A stretch of DNA of 64,000 nucleotides from Maritalea mediterranea (GTDB taxonomy: Bacteria; Pseudomonadota; Alphaproteobacteria; Rhizobiales; Devosiaceae): the NCBI RefSeq assembly GCF_021568695.1, contig NZ_JAKGTI010000004.1, positions 82,562-146,561 on the forward strand. Reading direction: 5' to 3'. Positions within the stretch are counted from its first letter, which is position 1. The number at the start of each line of letters is the position of its first letter. Below, piece by piece: positions 29,769 to 38,594 of the stretch. Below the pieces are notes generated by a model that searched no databases, was not told the DNA's origin, and saw only the letters and a program-made list of their open reading frames with translations. The position numbers were made by a program, and so were the translations under genes.

Positions 29769-32312
29769 ATGAAGCTGGTGATTGTCGAAAGCCCTGCGAA
29801 AGCAAAGACTATTAATAAATATTTGGGCAAAGACTATGAGGTTTTGGCCTCTTTCGGCCATGTGCGCGACCTGCCATCTAAAGATGGGTCTGTGGATCCG
29901 GACGATGATTTCGCCATGAAATGGGAAACCGATGCCGCGTCCAAAAAACGTCTCACCGAAATCACCAAGGCCACTAAGGCTGCCGACGAACTGATTCTGG
30001 CGACTGACCCCGATCGCGAAGGGGAAGCCATTTCCTGGCACGTACTGGAAGTGCTCAAACAGAAAAAAGCGCTGAAAGACACTAAGGTCAGCCGCGTGGT
30101 GTTCAACGCCATCACCAAAAAAGCAGTTCTGGAAGCGATGGAACAGCCACGTGATCTGGATACGCCTCTGGTGGACGCCTATCTGGCCCGCCGTGCGCTC
30201 GATTATCTGGTGGGCTTTACCCTGTCGCCAGTGCTGTGGCGCAAACTGCCCGGTTCTCGTTCTGCTGGCCGCGTGCAATCTGTGGCGCTGCGCCTGGTTT
30301 GCGAACGCGAAGAAGAGATTGAAAAGTTCAAGCCGCAGGAATATTGGAGCATCACCAGCACGCTCAATCAGGGCGGTAAAGACTTTGAAACCCGTCTCTA
30401 TGCCCTCAACGGTAAAAAGACGGACAAGCTGGACATTGCCACCGAAGAACAAGCGGCCTCTATCCGCGATGCTATCAAGGCGGGCAGCCTGACGGTCAAG
30501 TCCGTTGAGAAAAAGCCGACCAAGCGCAACCCTTATGCGCCCTTTACCACCTCGACCATGCAGCAGGATGCCTCCAGCCGCTTGGGGTTTGCCCCATCAC
30601 GCACCATGCAAGTGGCACAACGGCTCTATGAAGCCGGCTTGATCACCTATATGCGGACAGATGGGGTGCAAATCGCCCCCGAAGCGATCAACGCCACCCG
30701 CGCGCAAATCGAAAAAGACTTTGGCAGCAACTATTTGCCGGAAAAGCCGCGCCTCTATCAGTCTAAGGCGAAAAACGCCCAAGAGGCACACGAAGCGATC
30801 CGCCCGACAGATTTGTCGCGTACCCCGAAGGATGCCAAAAATCTGGAAGCTGATCAGGCCAAGCTTTATGATCTGGTGTGGAAACGCACCATGGCCAGCC
30901 AGATGCGCGCCGCTGAAATGGAACGCACCGCCGCCGATATCGAGTTGAATGGCGCGAAAGACCAGATCACCCTGCGGGCTGTTGGGTCCGTCACCACCTT
31001 CCCCGGCTTTATGTCGCTCTATGGTGTGTCGACCACAGAAAAAGACGATGAGAACAGCCGTGAACTGCCACCCTTGGCTGAAGGCGACAATCCGGCATTG
31101 AAAAAATGCGAAATTGAGCAGCATTTCACCCAGCCCCCGGCGCGCTTTACCGAAGCGAGCCTGATCAAGAAGATGGAAGAGCTGGGTATTGGCCGCCCCT
31201 CCACCTATGCCGCGACCTTGGCGGTGCTGCAAAACCGCGACTATGTGCGGCTGGAAAAACGCACCCTGATTCCAGAAGATCGGGGTCGGCTGGTGACAGC
31301 CTTCCTGCAGAGCTTTTTTGAGCGTTATGTTGAATATAGCTTCACTGCCAATCTGGAGGAGCAGCTCGACGAAATCTCCGCCGGTGAAATCAATTATAAG
31401 ACGGTACTCAATGATTTCTGGCGCGATTTTAATGCCCATGTCACCGAGATCAAGGACCTGCGCGTTTCAGAAGTGCTGGATGCGCTCAACGCACTGCTGG
31501 GCGACCATATCTTCCCACCCAAGGAAGATGGCAGCGATCCGCGCAAATGTCCGGACTGTGATACCGGCCAACTCTCGCTCAAAGTCGGTCGCTACGGCGC
31601 CTTTATCGGCTGCTCCAACTATCCGGAATGCAACCATACCCGCCAGCTGGGCGAAAGCGCTACCGGCGAAGCTAGCGGCGCTGACGGTACGGGCGTAATC
31701 GGACAGCATCCCGACTATGGTGTCGATATTGAGTTGAAAAAAGGTCGCTTCGGCCCATATCTGGAAATGGAACTGGATGGCGAAAAGAAACGTTCCGGCC
31801 TTCCGAAGGGCTGGTCGCCTGAAAGCATTGACTTGGAAAAAGCTGTCAAATTGATCTCGCTGCCGCGCGATGTGGGTGAACATCCTGAAACTGGCAAAAT
31901 GATCACAGCTGGTCTCGGGCGTTATGGACCCTTCGTGCTGCATGATGGCACCTATGCCAATCTGTCGGACATTGAAGAAGTATTCGATGTCGGGTTAAAC
32001 CGGGCGGTATCCGTGCTGGCGGAAAAGGCAGCCAAAGGCGGTCGTCGTGGCGCGGCACAGACCTTGAAAGAACTGGGTGACCACCCAGATGGTGGCGCAG
32101 TGACGGTGAAAGACGGGCGCTATGGCCCCTATGTCAATCATGGCAAGATCAACGCCACCCTGCCCAAAGACACCGATCCGCAATCAGTGACCATGGAACA
32201 GGCGTTGGAGCTAATTACCGCCAAAGCTGCAAAAAGCCCGGCAAAGAAAAAGCGCAAAGCAACTGCAAAAAAGAAAGCACCAGCCAAGAAAAAGGCTGCA
32301 GCAAAATCATAA
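29769..32312 (+). CDS. topA: DNA topoisomerase I
   Basis: Type IA topoisomerase that relaxes negative supercoils. The Toprim domain is at the N-terminus (KLVIVESPAKAKTINKYL, then ATDPDREGEAISWH). The nucleophilic tyrosine is Y294 in GLITYMRTDG. One four-cysteine zinc finger (CPDCDTG to CSNYPEC) lies near residue 595, followed by glycine-rich Topo_C repeats (GRFGPYLE, GRYGPFV, GRYGPYV). The tail is a lysine/alanine-rich stretch of about 25 residues, common in this clade and likely to contact DNA. rnr follows nine bases later, so topA-rnr-DUF983 are one unit. Confidence 0.97.
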   Translation: MKLVIVESPAKAKTINKYLGKDYEVLASFGHVRDLPSKDGSVDPDDDFAMKWETDAASKKRLTEITKATKAADELILATDPDREGEAISWHVLEVLKQKKALKDTKVSRVVFNAITKKAVLEAMEQPRDLDTPLVDAYLARRALDYLVGFTLSPVLWRKLPGSRSAGRVQSVALRLVCEREEEIEKFKPQEYWSITSTLNQGGKDFETRLYALNGKKTDKLDIATEEQAASIRDAIKAGSLTVKSVEKKPTKRNPYAPFTTSTMQQDASSRLGFAPSRTMQVAQRLYEAGLITYMRTDGVQIAPEAINATRAQIEKDFGSNYLPEKPRLYQSKAKNAQEAHEAIRPTDLSRTPKDAKNLEADQAKLYDLVWKRTMASQMRAAEMERTAADIELNGAKDQITLRAVGSVTTFPGFMSLYGVSTTEKDDENSRELPPLAEGDNPALKKCEIEQHFTQPPARFTEASLIKKMEELGIGRPSTYAATLAVLQNRDYVRLEKRTLIPEDRGRLVTAFLQSFFERYVEYSFTANLEEQLDEISAGEINYKTVLNDFWRDFNAHVTEIKDLRVSEVLDALNALLGDHIFPPKEDGSDPRKCPDCDTGQLSLKVGRYGAFIGCSNYPECNHTRQLGESATGEASGADGTGVIGQHPDYGVDIELKKGRFGPYLEMELDGEKKRSGLPKGWSPESIDLEKAVKLISLPRDVGEHPETGKMITAGLGRYGPFVLHDGTYANLSDIEEVFDVGLNRAVSVLAEKAAKGGRRGAAQTLKELGDHPDGGAVTVKDGRYGPYVNHGKINATLPKDTDPQSVTMEQALELITAKAAKSPAKKKRKATAKKKAPAKKKAAAKS

Positions 32313-32321
32313 AGGATAAAA

Positions 32322-34640
32322 ATGGCTCGGAAAGATAAAACGTCACGCCTGAAACAATCTCCCGAGGCGCGGCAAAAACAAAATTTCCGCGCCAAACAGA
32401 ACCGCGATGGCACCATGCCCACGCGCGAAGAGGTTGTGGACTTTATTGTTCGCTATCCGAACAAAGCCAGCAAGCGCGACCTTGCCAAGGCCTTTGGCAT
32501 TCGCGGCGATGATCGCATCGTCTTCAAAGCGCTCTTGAAAGAGATGGAAGAAGACGGGCTGCTGACGCGGGACAAAAAGAAATATCACCCAGTGGCGGAG
32601 CTGCCCTCGGTCACCGTGATCGAAATCCCATTGGATGCCGATCCTGACCATATGATCGGCTACCCCGCCAAATGGGATGGTGATCAAGAAAGTCGCCCGA
32701 AGGTCTTTATTGCGCAAGACAAGAAAAACAGAGCTGTGCCCGCACCGGGCGACCGGGTGTTGGCGCGGATCGACCGCGACGAAAACAAAGACCCGATCTA
32801 TACCGCCCGCCCCATGAAGGTGCTGGATAAGCCGAAAAAGGCCTTGATCGGCATTGTTCGGAAAACAGACAAAGGCGCGCGCCTTGTGCCAGTGGATCGC
32901 AAGGGCAAGGAAATGCAAATCCATGCTGGCGATCTGGGCGACGCCAAAGAAGGCGATCTGGTTGAGGTTGAACAATTTGTTTCAGGCCGCCTGATGGTGC
33001 CGCGTGCTCGTGTGACGAGCATTATTGGCAACCCGAAAAGCGAAAAGGCGATCAGCCTGATCGCGCTGCACAATCACGACATCCCCTATCGCTTCCCCAA
33101 ATCCGTGCTGGATGAAGCCGAAGCGCAGGAAGCTGCCGGTCTTGAAGGCCGCGAAGATTGGCGCCATATCCCGATCGTTACCATCGACCCGGCGGACGCC
33201 AAAGACCATGATGATGCGGTTTATGCCGAACCGGACGACGACCCGAAGAATGAGGGCGGCTTCCTGATCTATATCGCCATCGCCGATGTCGCCAATTATG
33301 TGCGCCCGGAAACAGCCATGGACAAGGAAGCGCTGGTGCGCGGCAACTCGGTCTATTTCCCCGATCAGGTGGTCCCAATGCTGCCCGAGCGGATTTCCAA
33401 CAATCTGTGCTCTTTGGTGGAAGGCGAGAACCGCGCCGCCATGGGCCTGATCATCAAGATCGACAAGGATGGTAAGAAGCTCGACCACAGCTTCCATCGG
33501 GTGCTTATGCGCTCCGCAGCAAAACTGAGCTACCAACAGGCGCAAACCGCCATTGATGGCCACCCCGATGAAAAGACCGAGCCGCTCCTCGAACCGATCC
33601 TCAAGCCACTCTTTGCGGCCTACGCAGCATTGGAGAAGGAACAAAAACAGCGCTCTCCGCTGGCACTAGACCTGCCGGAGCGGCGCATTCGTTTGAACGA
33701 AGACGGGTTTGTGGAAGATGTGTTCGTGCCCGAACGTCTGACCGCCCATCGCTTGATCGAAGAAATGATGATTCAGGCCAATGTGGCCGCAGCGGAAACG
33801 TTGGAATCGAAAAAGTCGCCCCTGCTCTATCGCGTGCACGATGCGCCGTCGCATCAAAAGCTGATCGGGTTGCAGGAATCCCTGGCCAGCCTCAATATCA
33901 GCATGTCCGTTGGCGAGAATGTGAAGCCGATGCATTTCAACAAAGTGCTGGCGCAGGCAGAGAACACTGAAAACCCGCATATGGTGAACGAGCTGGTGCT
34001 GCGGTCGCAGGCGCAAGCTGAATATACAAATGAAAATTTTGGGCACTTCGGCCTCAATTTGCGCCGCTACGCCCACTTCACCTCGCCGATTCGGCGCTAT
34101 GCTGATTTGATTGTGCACCGCGCACTGATTGCCGCCCTCAATTTGGGCGATGATGGGCTAAAACCGGGCATGGAGAGCAAACTGGCCGGCATTGGCGAGC
34201 AAATCTCCATGACCGAACGCCGCGCCATGCTGGCCGAGCGTGACACCAGCGATCGCCTACTGGCCTACTTCCTGGCGGACCAACTTGGTGCCCGTTTTAA
34301 CGGGCGCATTTCCGGCGTAATCGGGGCGGGACTATTTGTCCGATTGGATAAAACCGGCGCAGATGGTTTTATCCCTGCGTCAATGCTTGGTACAGACTAT
34401 TTCGTTCATGATGAGTCGCAACAAGCACTGATAGGGGAACGCACAGGAGAACGGTTCCGTATTGGCGATCAGGTTGAGGTCCAGCTTATGGAAGCTGAAC
34501 CGTTGGCCGGGTCATTGCGCTTTGAAATGTTGTCAAAGGGCGAAAAAACCAAGCCAATCGGACGCAGCCGTCCCAAACGTTCCTTTGGGAAAAAATCCAA
34601 AGGATTTGCCCGTAAACGGGGCAAACGGAGTGCAAAATGA
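32322..34640 (+). CDS. rnr: Ribonuclease R
   Basis: Processive 3'-5' exoribonuclease of the RNB family that degrades structured RNA. 772 residues: an N-terminal winged-helix-like region (DFIVRYPNKASKRDLAKAFG), cold-shock domains, then the catalytic RNB domain with the metal-binding aspartates in DPADAKDHDDAVY (about residues 289-301) and the conserved HFTSPIRRYADLIVH. An S1 domain (FNGRISGVIGAGLFVRLD) and a strongly basic tail follow. The start lies just after topA and the stop overlaps the DUF983 start by four bases. Confidence 0.96.
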   Translation: MARKDKTSRLKQSPEARQKQNFRAKQNRDGTMPTREEVVDFIVRYPNKASKRDLAKAFGIRGDDRIVFKALLKEMEEDGLLTRDKKKYHPVAELPSVTVIEIPLDADPDHMIGYPAKWDGDQESRPKVFIAQDKKNRAVPAPGDRVLARIDRDENKDPIYTARPMKVLDKPKKALIGIVRKTDKGARLVPVDRKGKEMQIHAGDLGDAKEGDLVEVEQFVSGRLMVPRARVTSIIGNPKSEKAISLIALHNHDIPYRFPKSVLDEAEAQEAAGLEGREDWRHIPIVTIDPADAKDHDDAVYAEPDDDPKNEGGFLIYIAIADVANYVRPETAMDKEALVRGNSVYFPDQVVPMLPERISNNLCSLVEGENRAAMGLIIKIDKDGKKLDHSFHRVLMRSAAKLSYQQAQTAIDGHPDEKTEPLLEPILKPLFAAYAALEKEQKQRSPLALDLPERRIRLNEDGFVEDVFVPERLTAHRLIEEMMIQANVAAAETLESKKSPLLYRVHDAPSHQKLIGLQESLASLNISMSVGENVKPMHFNKVLAQAENTENPHMVNELVLRSQAQAEYTNENFGHFGLNLRRYAHFTSPIRRYADLIVHRALIAALNLGDDGLKPGMESKLAGIGEQISMTERRAMLAERDTSDRLLAYFLADQLGARFNGRISGVIGAGLFVRLDKTGADGFIPASMLGTDYFVHDESQQALIGERTGERFRIGDQVEVQLMEAEPLAGSLRFEMLSKGEKTKPIGRSRPKRSFGKKSKGFARKRGKRSAK

Positions 34641-35053
34641 GTTTAGAGATGACCACCGCCGCCAAACCAAAACGCTCGATCTGGTCAGCGATGAAGAATG
34701 GCATGAAATGTAAATGCCCAAAATGCGGCGAAGGAAAATTGTTTCGGTCCTACTTGAAGGTGAACGACACCTGCCCGACCTGCGGCGAAGCACTTTATCA
34801 CCACCGGGCAGACGATGCCCCGCCCTATATCACCATGGCGATTGTCGGCCACATTATTGTGGGCGCCATTCTGCACATCGAAATGGCCTATGAGTGGGAG
34901 CCAATGCTCTATCTCTATATTTTCGTGCCCATGGCGCTCCTCTCGTCTCTTGCGATGCTGCCCTCGATTAAAGGCGCGGTGGTCGCCATTCAATGGGCCA
35001 CCTATCTTCACGGTTTCGATCCTGAGCATACCGACGAGACCGACGGCCGTTAG
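34637..35053 (+). CDS. DUF983 membrane protein with zinc ribbon
   Basis: 138 residues. The N-terminal half has two C-x-x-C pairs (CKCPKCGEGKLF and CPTCGEAL) forming a zinc ribbon, and the C-terminal half two membrane helices (YITMAIVGHIIVGAILHI and MLYLYIFVPMALLSSLAML). DUF983 proteins are widespread in alphaproteobacteria, often near cytochrome or housekeeping genes, with unknown function. The start overlaps the rnr stop by four bases. Confidence 0.88.
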   Translation: MSLEMTTAAKPKRSIWSAMKNGMKCKCPKCGEGKLFRSYLKVNDTCPTCGEALYHHRADDAPPYITMAIVGHIIVGAILHIEMAYEWEPMLYLYIFVPMALLSSLAMLPSIKGAVVAIQWATYLHGFDPEHTDETDGR

Positions 35054-35080
35054 ATCCCAAAGTCACTTTCGCTCAGCTTC

Positions 35081-35105
35081 CCAGCGCTCAGCTTTTGAGC
35101 GCTGG
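35081..35105. terminator. Strong hairpin after DUF983
   Basis: A perfect 10-bp stem (CCAGCGCTCA / TGAGCGCTGG) with a five-base loop lies 28 bases past the DUF983 stop. It ends the topA-rnr-DUF983 run, although no T-tract follows, so it may be a processing or stability element rather than a true intrinsic terminator. Confidence 0.5.
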
Positions 35106-35276
35106 TGTGGATTTGGGCAACGATCGAAACAATGCAAGCCGCAAACCTGGCTTGGTGCACGCGCTGATGCCCATTTGCAAGCACGTAGCGAATTGCTATG
35201 TTCGATCAGTCAAACGATTTAGTGGGGCAAATGCGGTTCGGAAAATCGATCCGATGGGCCCAATGGATAGCATCAC

Positions 35277-35801
35277 GTGATTGAAAGCTTAAATCTCCGA
35301 CCGCCAGCATTTGCAGACGCGCCTCAAATCATGCGCATACACCAAATGGGTTTGGAAACCGGACACGCCTCTTTTCGTGATAGCCCCATCGCCTGGCCCG
35401 AATTTGAACGAAATTACCTTGCCGGCCGCGGCGTGGCCCGCGTCATTTGCAACCAAAACACCGTGCTGGGCTGGGCAACAGTGATTCCCAGCTCACCTCG
35501 CGCTGTTTATGCAGGTGTGGGCGAGATATCGATCTATCTCGACCTGGAGATGCGTGGACAAGGCATCGGCTCCCGATTGATGCACGATATTGTGGCAACG
35601 TCAGAAGATCAGGGCTATTGGACCATGTTCGCCCATATCTTCCCAGAAAATGCGGCCAGCATTGCTCTGCATCAAAAGGCAGGCTTTGACACGATTGGCC
35701 GACGCAGGGCAATCGGCAAGATGAATTACGGCCCCATGGCTGGCAAGTGGCGTGATGTGCTGTTGATGGAACGCCGCAGTACCGTTGTGGGGTTGGACTA
35801 G
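35277..35801 (+). CDS. GNAT acetyltransferase of the phosphinothricin-acetyltransferase type
   Basis: 174 residues with the layout of PAT/YncA-like enzymes: IMRIHQMGLETGHASFRDSP near the start, VLGWATVIPSS, then GVGEISIYLDLEMRGQGIG with the acetyl-CoA loop, and NAASIALHQKAGFDTIGRR near the end. Such enzymes acetylate small amines such as methionine sulfone or phosphinothricin; the natural substrate is unknown. The frame starts at GTG 35277 without a clear ribosome site. It is flanked by a hairpin upstream and the rpmG promoter downstream, so it stands alone. Confidence 0.85.
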   Translation: MIESLNLRPPAFADAPQIMRIHQMGLETGHASFRDSPIAWPEFERNYLAGRGVARVICNQNTVLGWATVIPSSPRAVYAGVGEISIYLDLEMRGQGIGSRLMHDIVATSEDQGYWTMFAHIFPENAASIALHQKAGFDTIGRRRAIGKMNYGPMAGKWRDVLLMERRSTVVGLD

Positions 35802-35831
35802 CGTTCAAATACAATTATTTCTGCTTTGAAC

Positions 35832-35859
35832 TTGACATTTGGTTGGAAATGCATAGGTT
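35832..35859 (+). promoter_or_regulatory. Candidate sigma-70 promoter of rpmG
   Basis: A perfect -35 box TTGACA (35832-35837) is followed after 16 bases by a weak -10 box TAGGTT (35854-35859), about 65 bases before the rpmG start. The -10 match is poor but common for alphaproteobacterial promoters. Confidence 0.5.
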
Positions 35860-35925
35860 GCGCCCAACGGAATGATGACAGATCGCCGCGCATGATTGCG
35901 TGGCCTTTTATTTGGGAATGTAGGC

Positions 35926-36093
35926 ATGGCCAAGTCCAACACTGTAAAAATCAAGCTGGTTTCAACAGCTGACACAGGTTACTTTTACGTGACCAAAAAG
36001 AATTCACGCACAATGACCGAGAAATTGACTTTGAAAAAGTACGATCCGGTTGCGCGTAAGCACGTTGAATTTAAGGAATCTAAAATCAAGTAA
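35926..36093 (+). CDS. rpmG: 50S ribosomal protein L33
   Basis: 55-residue ribosomal protein L33 ([18 protein letters not shown] at the start, [17 protein letters not shown] at the end). This is the cysteine-free form typical of proteobacteria, so it does not bind zinc. ATG 35926 is preceded by GGGAATGTAGG; the frame is open ten codons further upstream but those residues are not part of the family. It has its own promoter and a strong terminator 17 bases after the stop. Confidence 0.97.
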   Translation: MAKSNTVKIKLVSTADTGYFYVTKKNSRTMTEKLTLKKYDPVARKHVEFKESKIK

Positions 36094-36110
36094 CTTGATT
36101 TGATTTCGAC

Positions 36111-36143
36111 AAAAAAACCCCGCCTGAGAAGGCGGGGTTTTTT
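36111..36143. terminator. Bidirectional intrinsic terminator after rpmG
   Basis: A GC-rich stem (ACCCCGCCT / AGGCGGGGT) with a four-base loop is flanked by seven A's on the left and six T's on the right. It works as a terminator for rpmG on the plus strand and equally well for a minus-strand transcript arriving from the region beyond. Confidence 0.93.
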
Positions 36144-36300
36144 GTTGGGCGGGCGATCCAGCTCGGTCAGAAGAGGCCACTCTTAAACCGAGCCGGAACT
36201 GCCCCCTCGCAGGATCTCAGGAAGTTGCGGCGGACCTGAGCAGTTGTCTGCGAGGCAAACCACTCATTAATTGAATGGTGCCCTTTGCAAATACGACGCC
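36144..36300 (-). ncRNA. Candidate structured small RNA next to rpmG
   Basis: No coding frame fits this stretch, but it folds strongly. Stem A is GCTCGGT (36161-36167) with ACCGAGC (36187-36193), enclosing AAGAG / CTCTT around a GCCA loop. Stem B is CCTCGCAG (36205-36212) with CTGCGAGG (36248-36255), enclosing CTCAGG / CCTGAG. AACTGC (36197-36202) can also pair with GCAGTT (36240-36245), which lies inside stem B, giving a pseudoknot or an alternative fold. A minus-strand transcript would run B, A, then the bidirectional terminator, so minus is the preferred strand. No known RNA family was recognised; it is not a tRNA or SRP RNA. Confidence 0.5.
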
Positions 36301-36357
36301 AGTCCGCATTTTCCAAGCAAATTTTACGTAAATGGAATATAAACAGAAGATTAACTT

Positions 36358-36432
36358 AAAGACTTAACCTTAACGCCCCGGATTAAGGTTAAGTCTTTGT
36401 CTTAACGCATAAAATTTTGTTAAAATGCGTTA
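36358..36432 (-). terminator. Two inverted repeats downstream of pleD
   Basis: Just after the pleD stop lie TAACGCAT / ATGCGTTA (36403-36410 and 36425-36432) and then a perfect 15-bp stem AAAGACTTAACCTTA / TAAGGTTAAGTCTTT (36358-36372 and 36384-36398). Both are AT-rich. The second, ending in CTTT on either strand, is a plausible terminator for pleD. The remaining bases from 36301 to 36357 show nothing else recognisable. Confidence 0.5.
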
Positions 36433-36444
36433 GAAAGCGCGCCG

Positions 36445-37815
36445 TTAGGCGGCTTCGTAGACAGTGCGATTGCGCCCTTCGCGCTTCGCCCGATAAAGCG
36501 AAATGTCTGCACGCTTCATCAGGTCCTCGGGCGTATCATGCTCACTCTCGTAAATGGCAATGCCGATACTGACCGTAATGTTCAATGGCGCGACCATCTC
36601 GGTTTCAAAATGCTCTTCGCCAATTGATTGACGCACCCGTTCAGCAACCAATTGTGCGTGATTCAAATCCGTATCCGGCATCATCACCACAAATTCTTCA
36701 CCGCCATAACGGGACGCCAAATCGACCCCGCGAATGCTGCGCTGCAGGCGCAACGCAAATTCTTTGAGCACTGCATCGCCCACCGCGTGGCCATGGGTGT
36801 CATTTACCGCCTTGAAATAGTCAATATCCAACATCATCAACGACAAATTGCGCTCATGCTCTTTGGACTTTTCCAACTGCACTGCCAGATGCCGGTCAAA
36901 ATAGCGCCGGTTATAAAGCCCGGTCAGCTCATCAATAACGGCCATGGCCACAGTAGAGGACAGATTTTTCCGCAACTCCGCCGAATAGCGATGCCGCCGA
37001 ATTTGCGTCCGCACCCGCGCCGCCAGTTCGTTGCGCTCCACAGGCCGCAGAATAAAATCATTTACGCCCAACTCCAGTCCACGTACCACACGCGGCTTGT
37101 CCGGTCCGTCCGCCACCAGAATAATCGGCATATTCCGGGTTTTTTCCAGCGTGCGGATTTGAGAACAGACGCGCAGCGGATCAATATCTGTCAGCGACAT
37201 GGACACGATCACCAGCTCAAAATCTTCTTCGGCCAACACCATTGGGGTGTCTTCGGGCCGCGTAAGCACTTTGACATCATGTTCGCGGTTCAGCACATCC
37301 TGCAACCGTTCTGCCGCGCGCTCATCGCTTTCAATCACCAGCAATTTGCCACCCGTCGCGTCAATACGCTGGGTCATGCCGACAATGTCTTCAATGGCGA
37401 TCGACTGACCCGTCAGCGCACGAGAATGCAATTCGTCAGTCAGGTTTTTAAGGCGCGACAGGCTTTTCACCCGCGCCATCAATTGAACATCATCAACCGG
37501 CTTGGTGAGAAAATCATCGGCGCCGGATTCCAATCCCTTGACCCGGTCCGATGGTTGATCGAGTGCAGTCACCATTACAATCGGAATATGCTGGGTTTTC
37601 GGATTGGCCTTCAATCGGCGACAGGTTTCAAACCCGTCCATCTCCGGCATCATCACATCCAAAAGCACAATATCGACTTGACCCTGATCACAAATTTCAA
37701 TGGCCTCGTGCCCGCTTGTCGCTTCCAACACATCAAAATATTCGGCCGACAATCGTGCAGCCAGCAATTTTATGTTTGTTGGTATGTCATCTACCACCAA
37801 TACGCGTGCGGTCAT
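36445..37815 (-). CDS. pleD: Response regulator diguanylate cyclase PleD
   Basis: Makes c-di-GMP and governs the motile-to-sessile transition in Caulobacter. 456 residues: a first receiver domain with the phosphoacceptor D53 in LLDVMMPEMDG, a second degenerate receiver adaptor (ELVIVSMSLTDIDPLRVC), and a GGDEF domain with the active-site sequence RYGGEEF near residue 370. An inhibitory RxxD site (RGVD) sits just before it. The enzyme should be active and feedback-inhibited. It lies 41 bases downstream of divK on the same strand, the usual divK-pleD operon, where phosphorylation comes from PleC and DivJ. Confidence 0.96.
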   Translation of the reverse strand: MTARVLVVDDIPTNIKLLAARLSAEYFDVLEATSGHEAIEICDQGQVDIVLLDVMMPEMDGFETCRRLKANPKTQHIPIVMVTALDQPSDRVKGLESGADDFLTKPVDDVQLMARVKSLSRLKNLTDELHSRALTGQSIAIEDIVGMTQRIDATGGKLLVIESDERAAERLQDVLNREHDVKVLTRPEDTPMVLAEEDFELVIVSMSLTDIDPLRVCSQIRTLEKTRNMPIILVADGPDKPRVVRGLELGVNDFILRPVERNELAARVRTQIRRHRYSAELRKNLSSTVAMAVIDELTGLYNRRYFDRHLAVQLEKSKEHERNLSLMMLDIDYFKAVNDTHGHAVGDAVLKEFALRLQRSIRGVDLASRYGGEEFVVMMPDTDLNHAQLVAERVRQSIGEEHFETEMVAPLNITVSIGIAIYESEHDTPEDLMKRADISLYRAKREGRNRTVYEAA

Positions 37816-37856
37816 TTTACTCGTCCCGTACTCACTAACTCAAACTGGGCGCGAAC

Positions 37857-38231
37857 CTACTTGCCTGGTCCGATAAAATTCTCAATCGTCTGCAAAAAAT
37901 GCGGCAGCGAAATGGGTTTGGAGATGTAGCCCTCACATCCCCCCTCCAAAATGCGCTCCTCATCACCTTTCATGGCAAAGGCTGTGACAGCGATCACGGG
38001 AATCGAACGCAGCGATTCATCTTCTTTGATCCACTTGGTCACCACCAGTCCTGATACTTCTGGCAACTGAATGTCCATCAAGATCAAATCCGGATGATGC
38101 GCTTTGGCCAAATCTAACGCTTCCATACCGTTACGGGTCTGGATCGTACGATAGCCGCGCGACTCCAACAAATCGTTGAAAAGCTTCATATTCAGCTCAT
38201 TGTCCTCAACGATCATTACCGTCTTTGCCAT
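37857..38231 (-). CDS. divK: Single-domain response regulator DivK
   Basis: 124-residue receiver with the acidic pocket VEDNE, the phosphoacceptor D53 in [11 protein letters not shown], the Thr in [13 protein letters not shown] and the Lys in [11 protein letters not shown]. There is no output domain. In Caulobacter DivK is switched by DivJ/PleC and controls CtrA through DivL-CckA. ATG 38231 ([13 protein letters not shown]) is preceded by a GGGGA ribosome site; the longer open frame upstream is not conserved sequence. It heads the divK-pleD operon and is divergent from the DUF3572 gene. Confidence 0.96.
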   Translation of the reverse strand: MAKTVMIVEDNELNMKLFNDLLESRGYRTIQTRNGMEALDLAKAHHPDLILMDIQLPEVSGLVVTKWIKEDESLRSIPVIAVTAFAMKGDEERILEGGCEGYISKPISLPHFLQTIENFIGPGK

Positions 38232-38324
38232 ATAGTCCCCAAATCTTTGCGAAACGCTTTTGCCCTTCCTTGAGAAAGGGATATAACAAGAAAACCTTAC
38301 GAAAGACGTAATGAAAGCCGCGCC

Positions 38325-38594
38325 ATGATGAAATCCAGCCCCGACAAAATCCAATTTGTAGCTGACGCCTGCTTGAACCATCTCATTGCAGAACCTGAGC
38401 TTTTAGGGCAATTCATGACCGAAACCGGCACCACGCCGGACGAAATGCGTGCCGGTGATTCGCAATCGCTGGCCGATGGATTGTTAGCGTTTTTCGCCCA
38501 AAATGAATCAGCTCTATTGTCCATGTGCGCCAACGCCAGACTCACCCCTGAGGAGGTGATGCGGGCCTATTATTCGCTGAATGTTCATGAATGA
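38325..38594 (+). CDS. DUF3572 protein
   Basis: 89-residue helical protein of the alphaproteobacterial DUF3572 family, with [13 protein letters not shown] central sequence ([20 protein letters not shown]) and a C-terminal [14 protein letters not shown]. The function is unknown. Its last 14 bases overlap the start of dinB, and the pair is conserved next to divK-pleD in the order. Co-translation with an error-prone polymerase suggests shared expression, not a proven shared job. Confidence 0.85.
   Translation: MMKSSPDKIQFVADACLNHLIAEPELLGQFMTETGTTPDEMRAGDSQSLADGLLAFFAQNESALLSMCANARLTPEEVMRAYYSLNVHE

Noticed and set aside
36144..36300. tRNA, SRP RNA or two-piece tmRNA in the rpmG spacer
   Set aside because: No cloverleaf, no CCA end and no conserved SRP loop; described only as an unassigned structured RNA.
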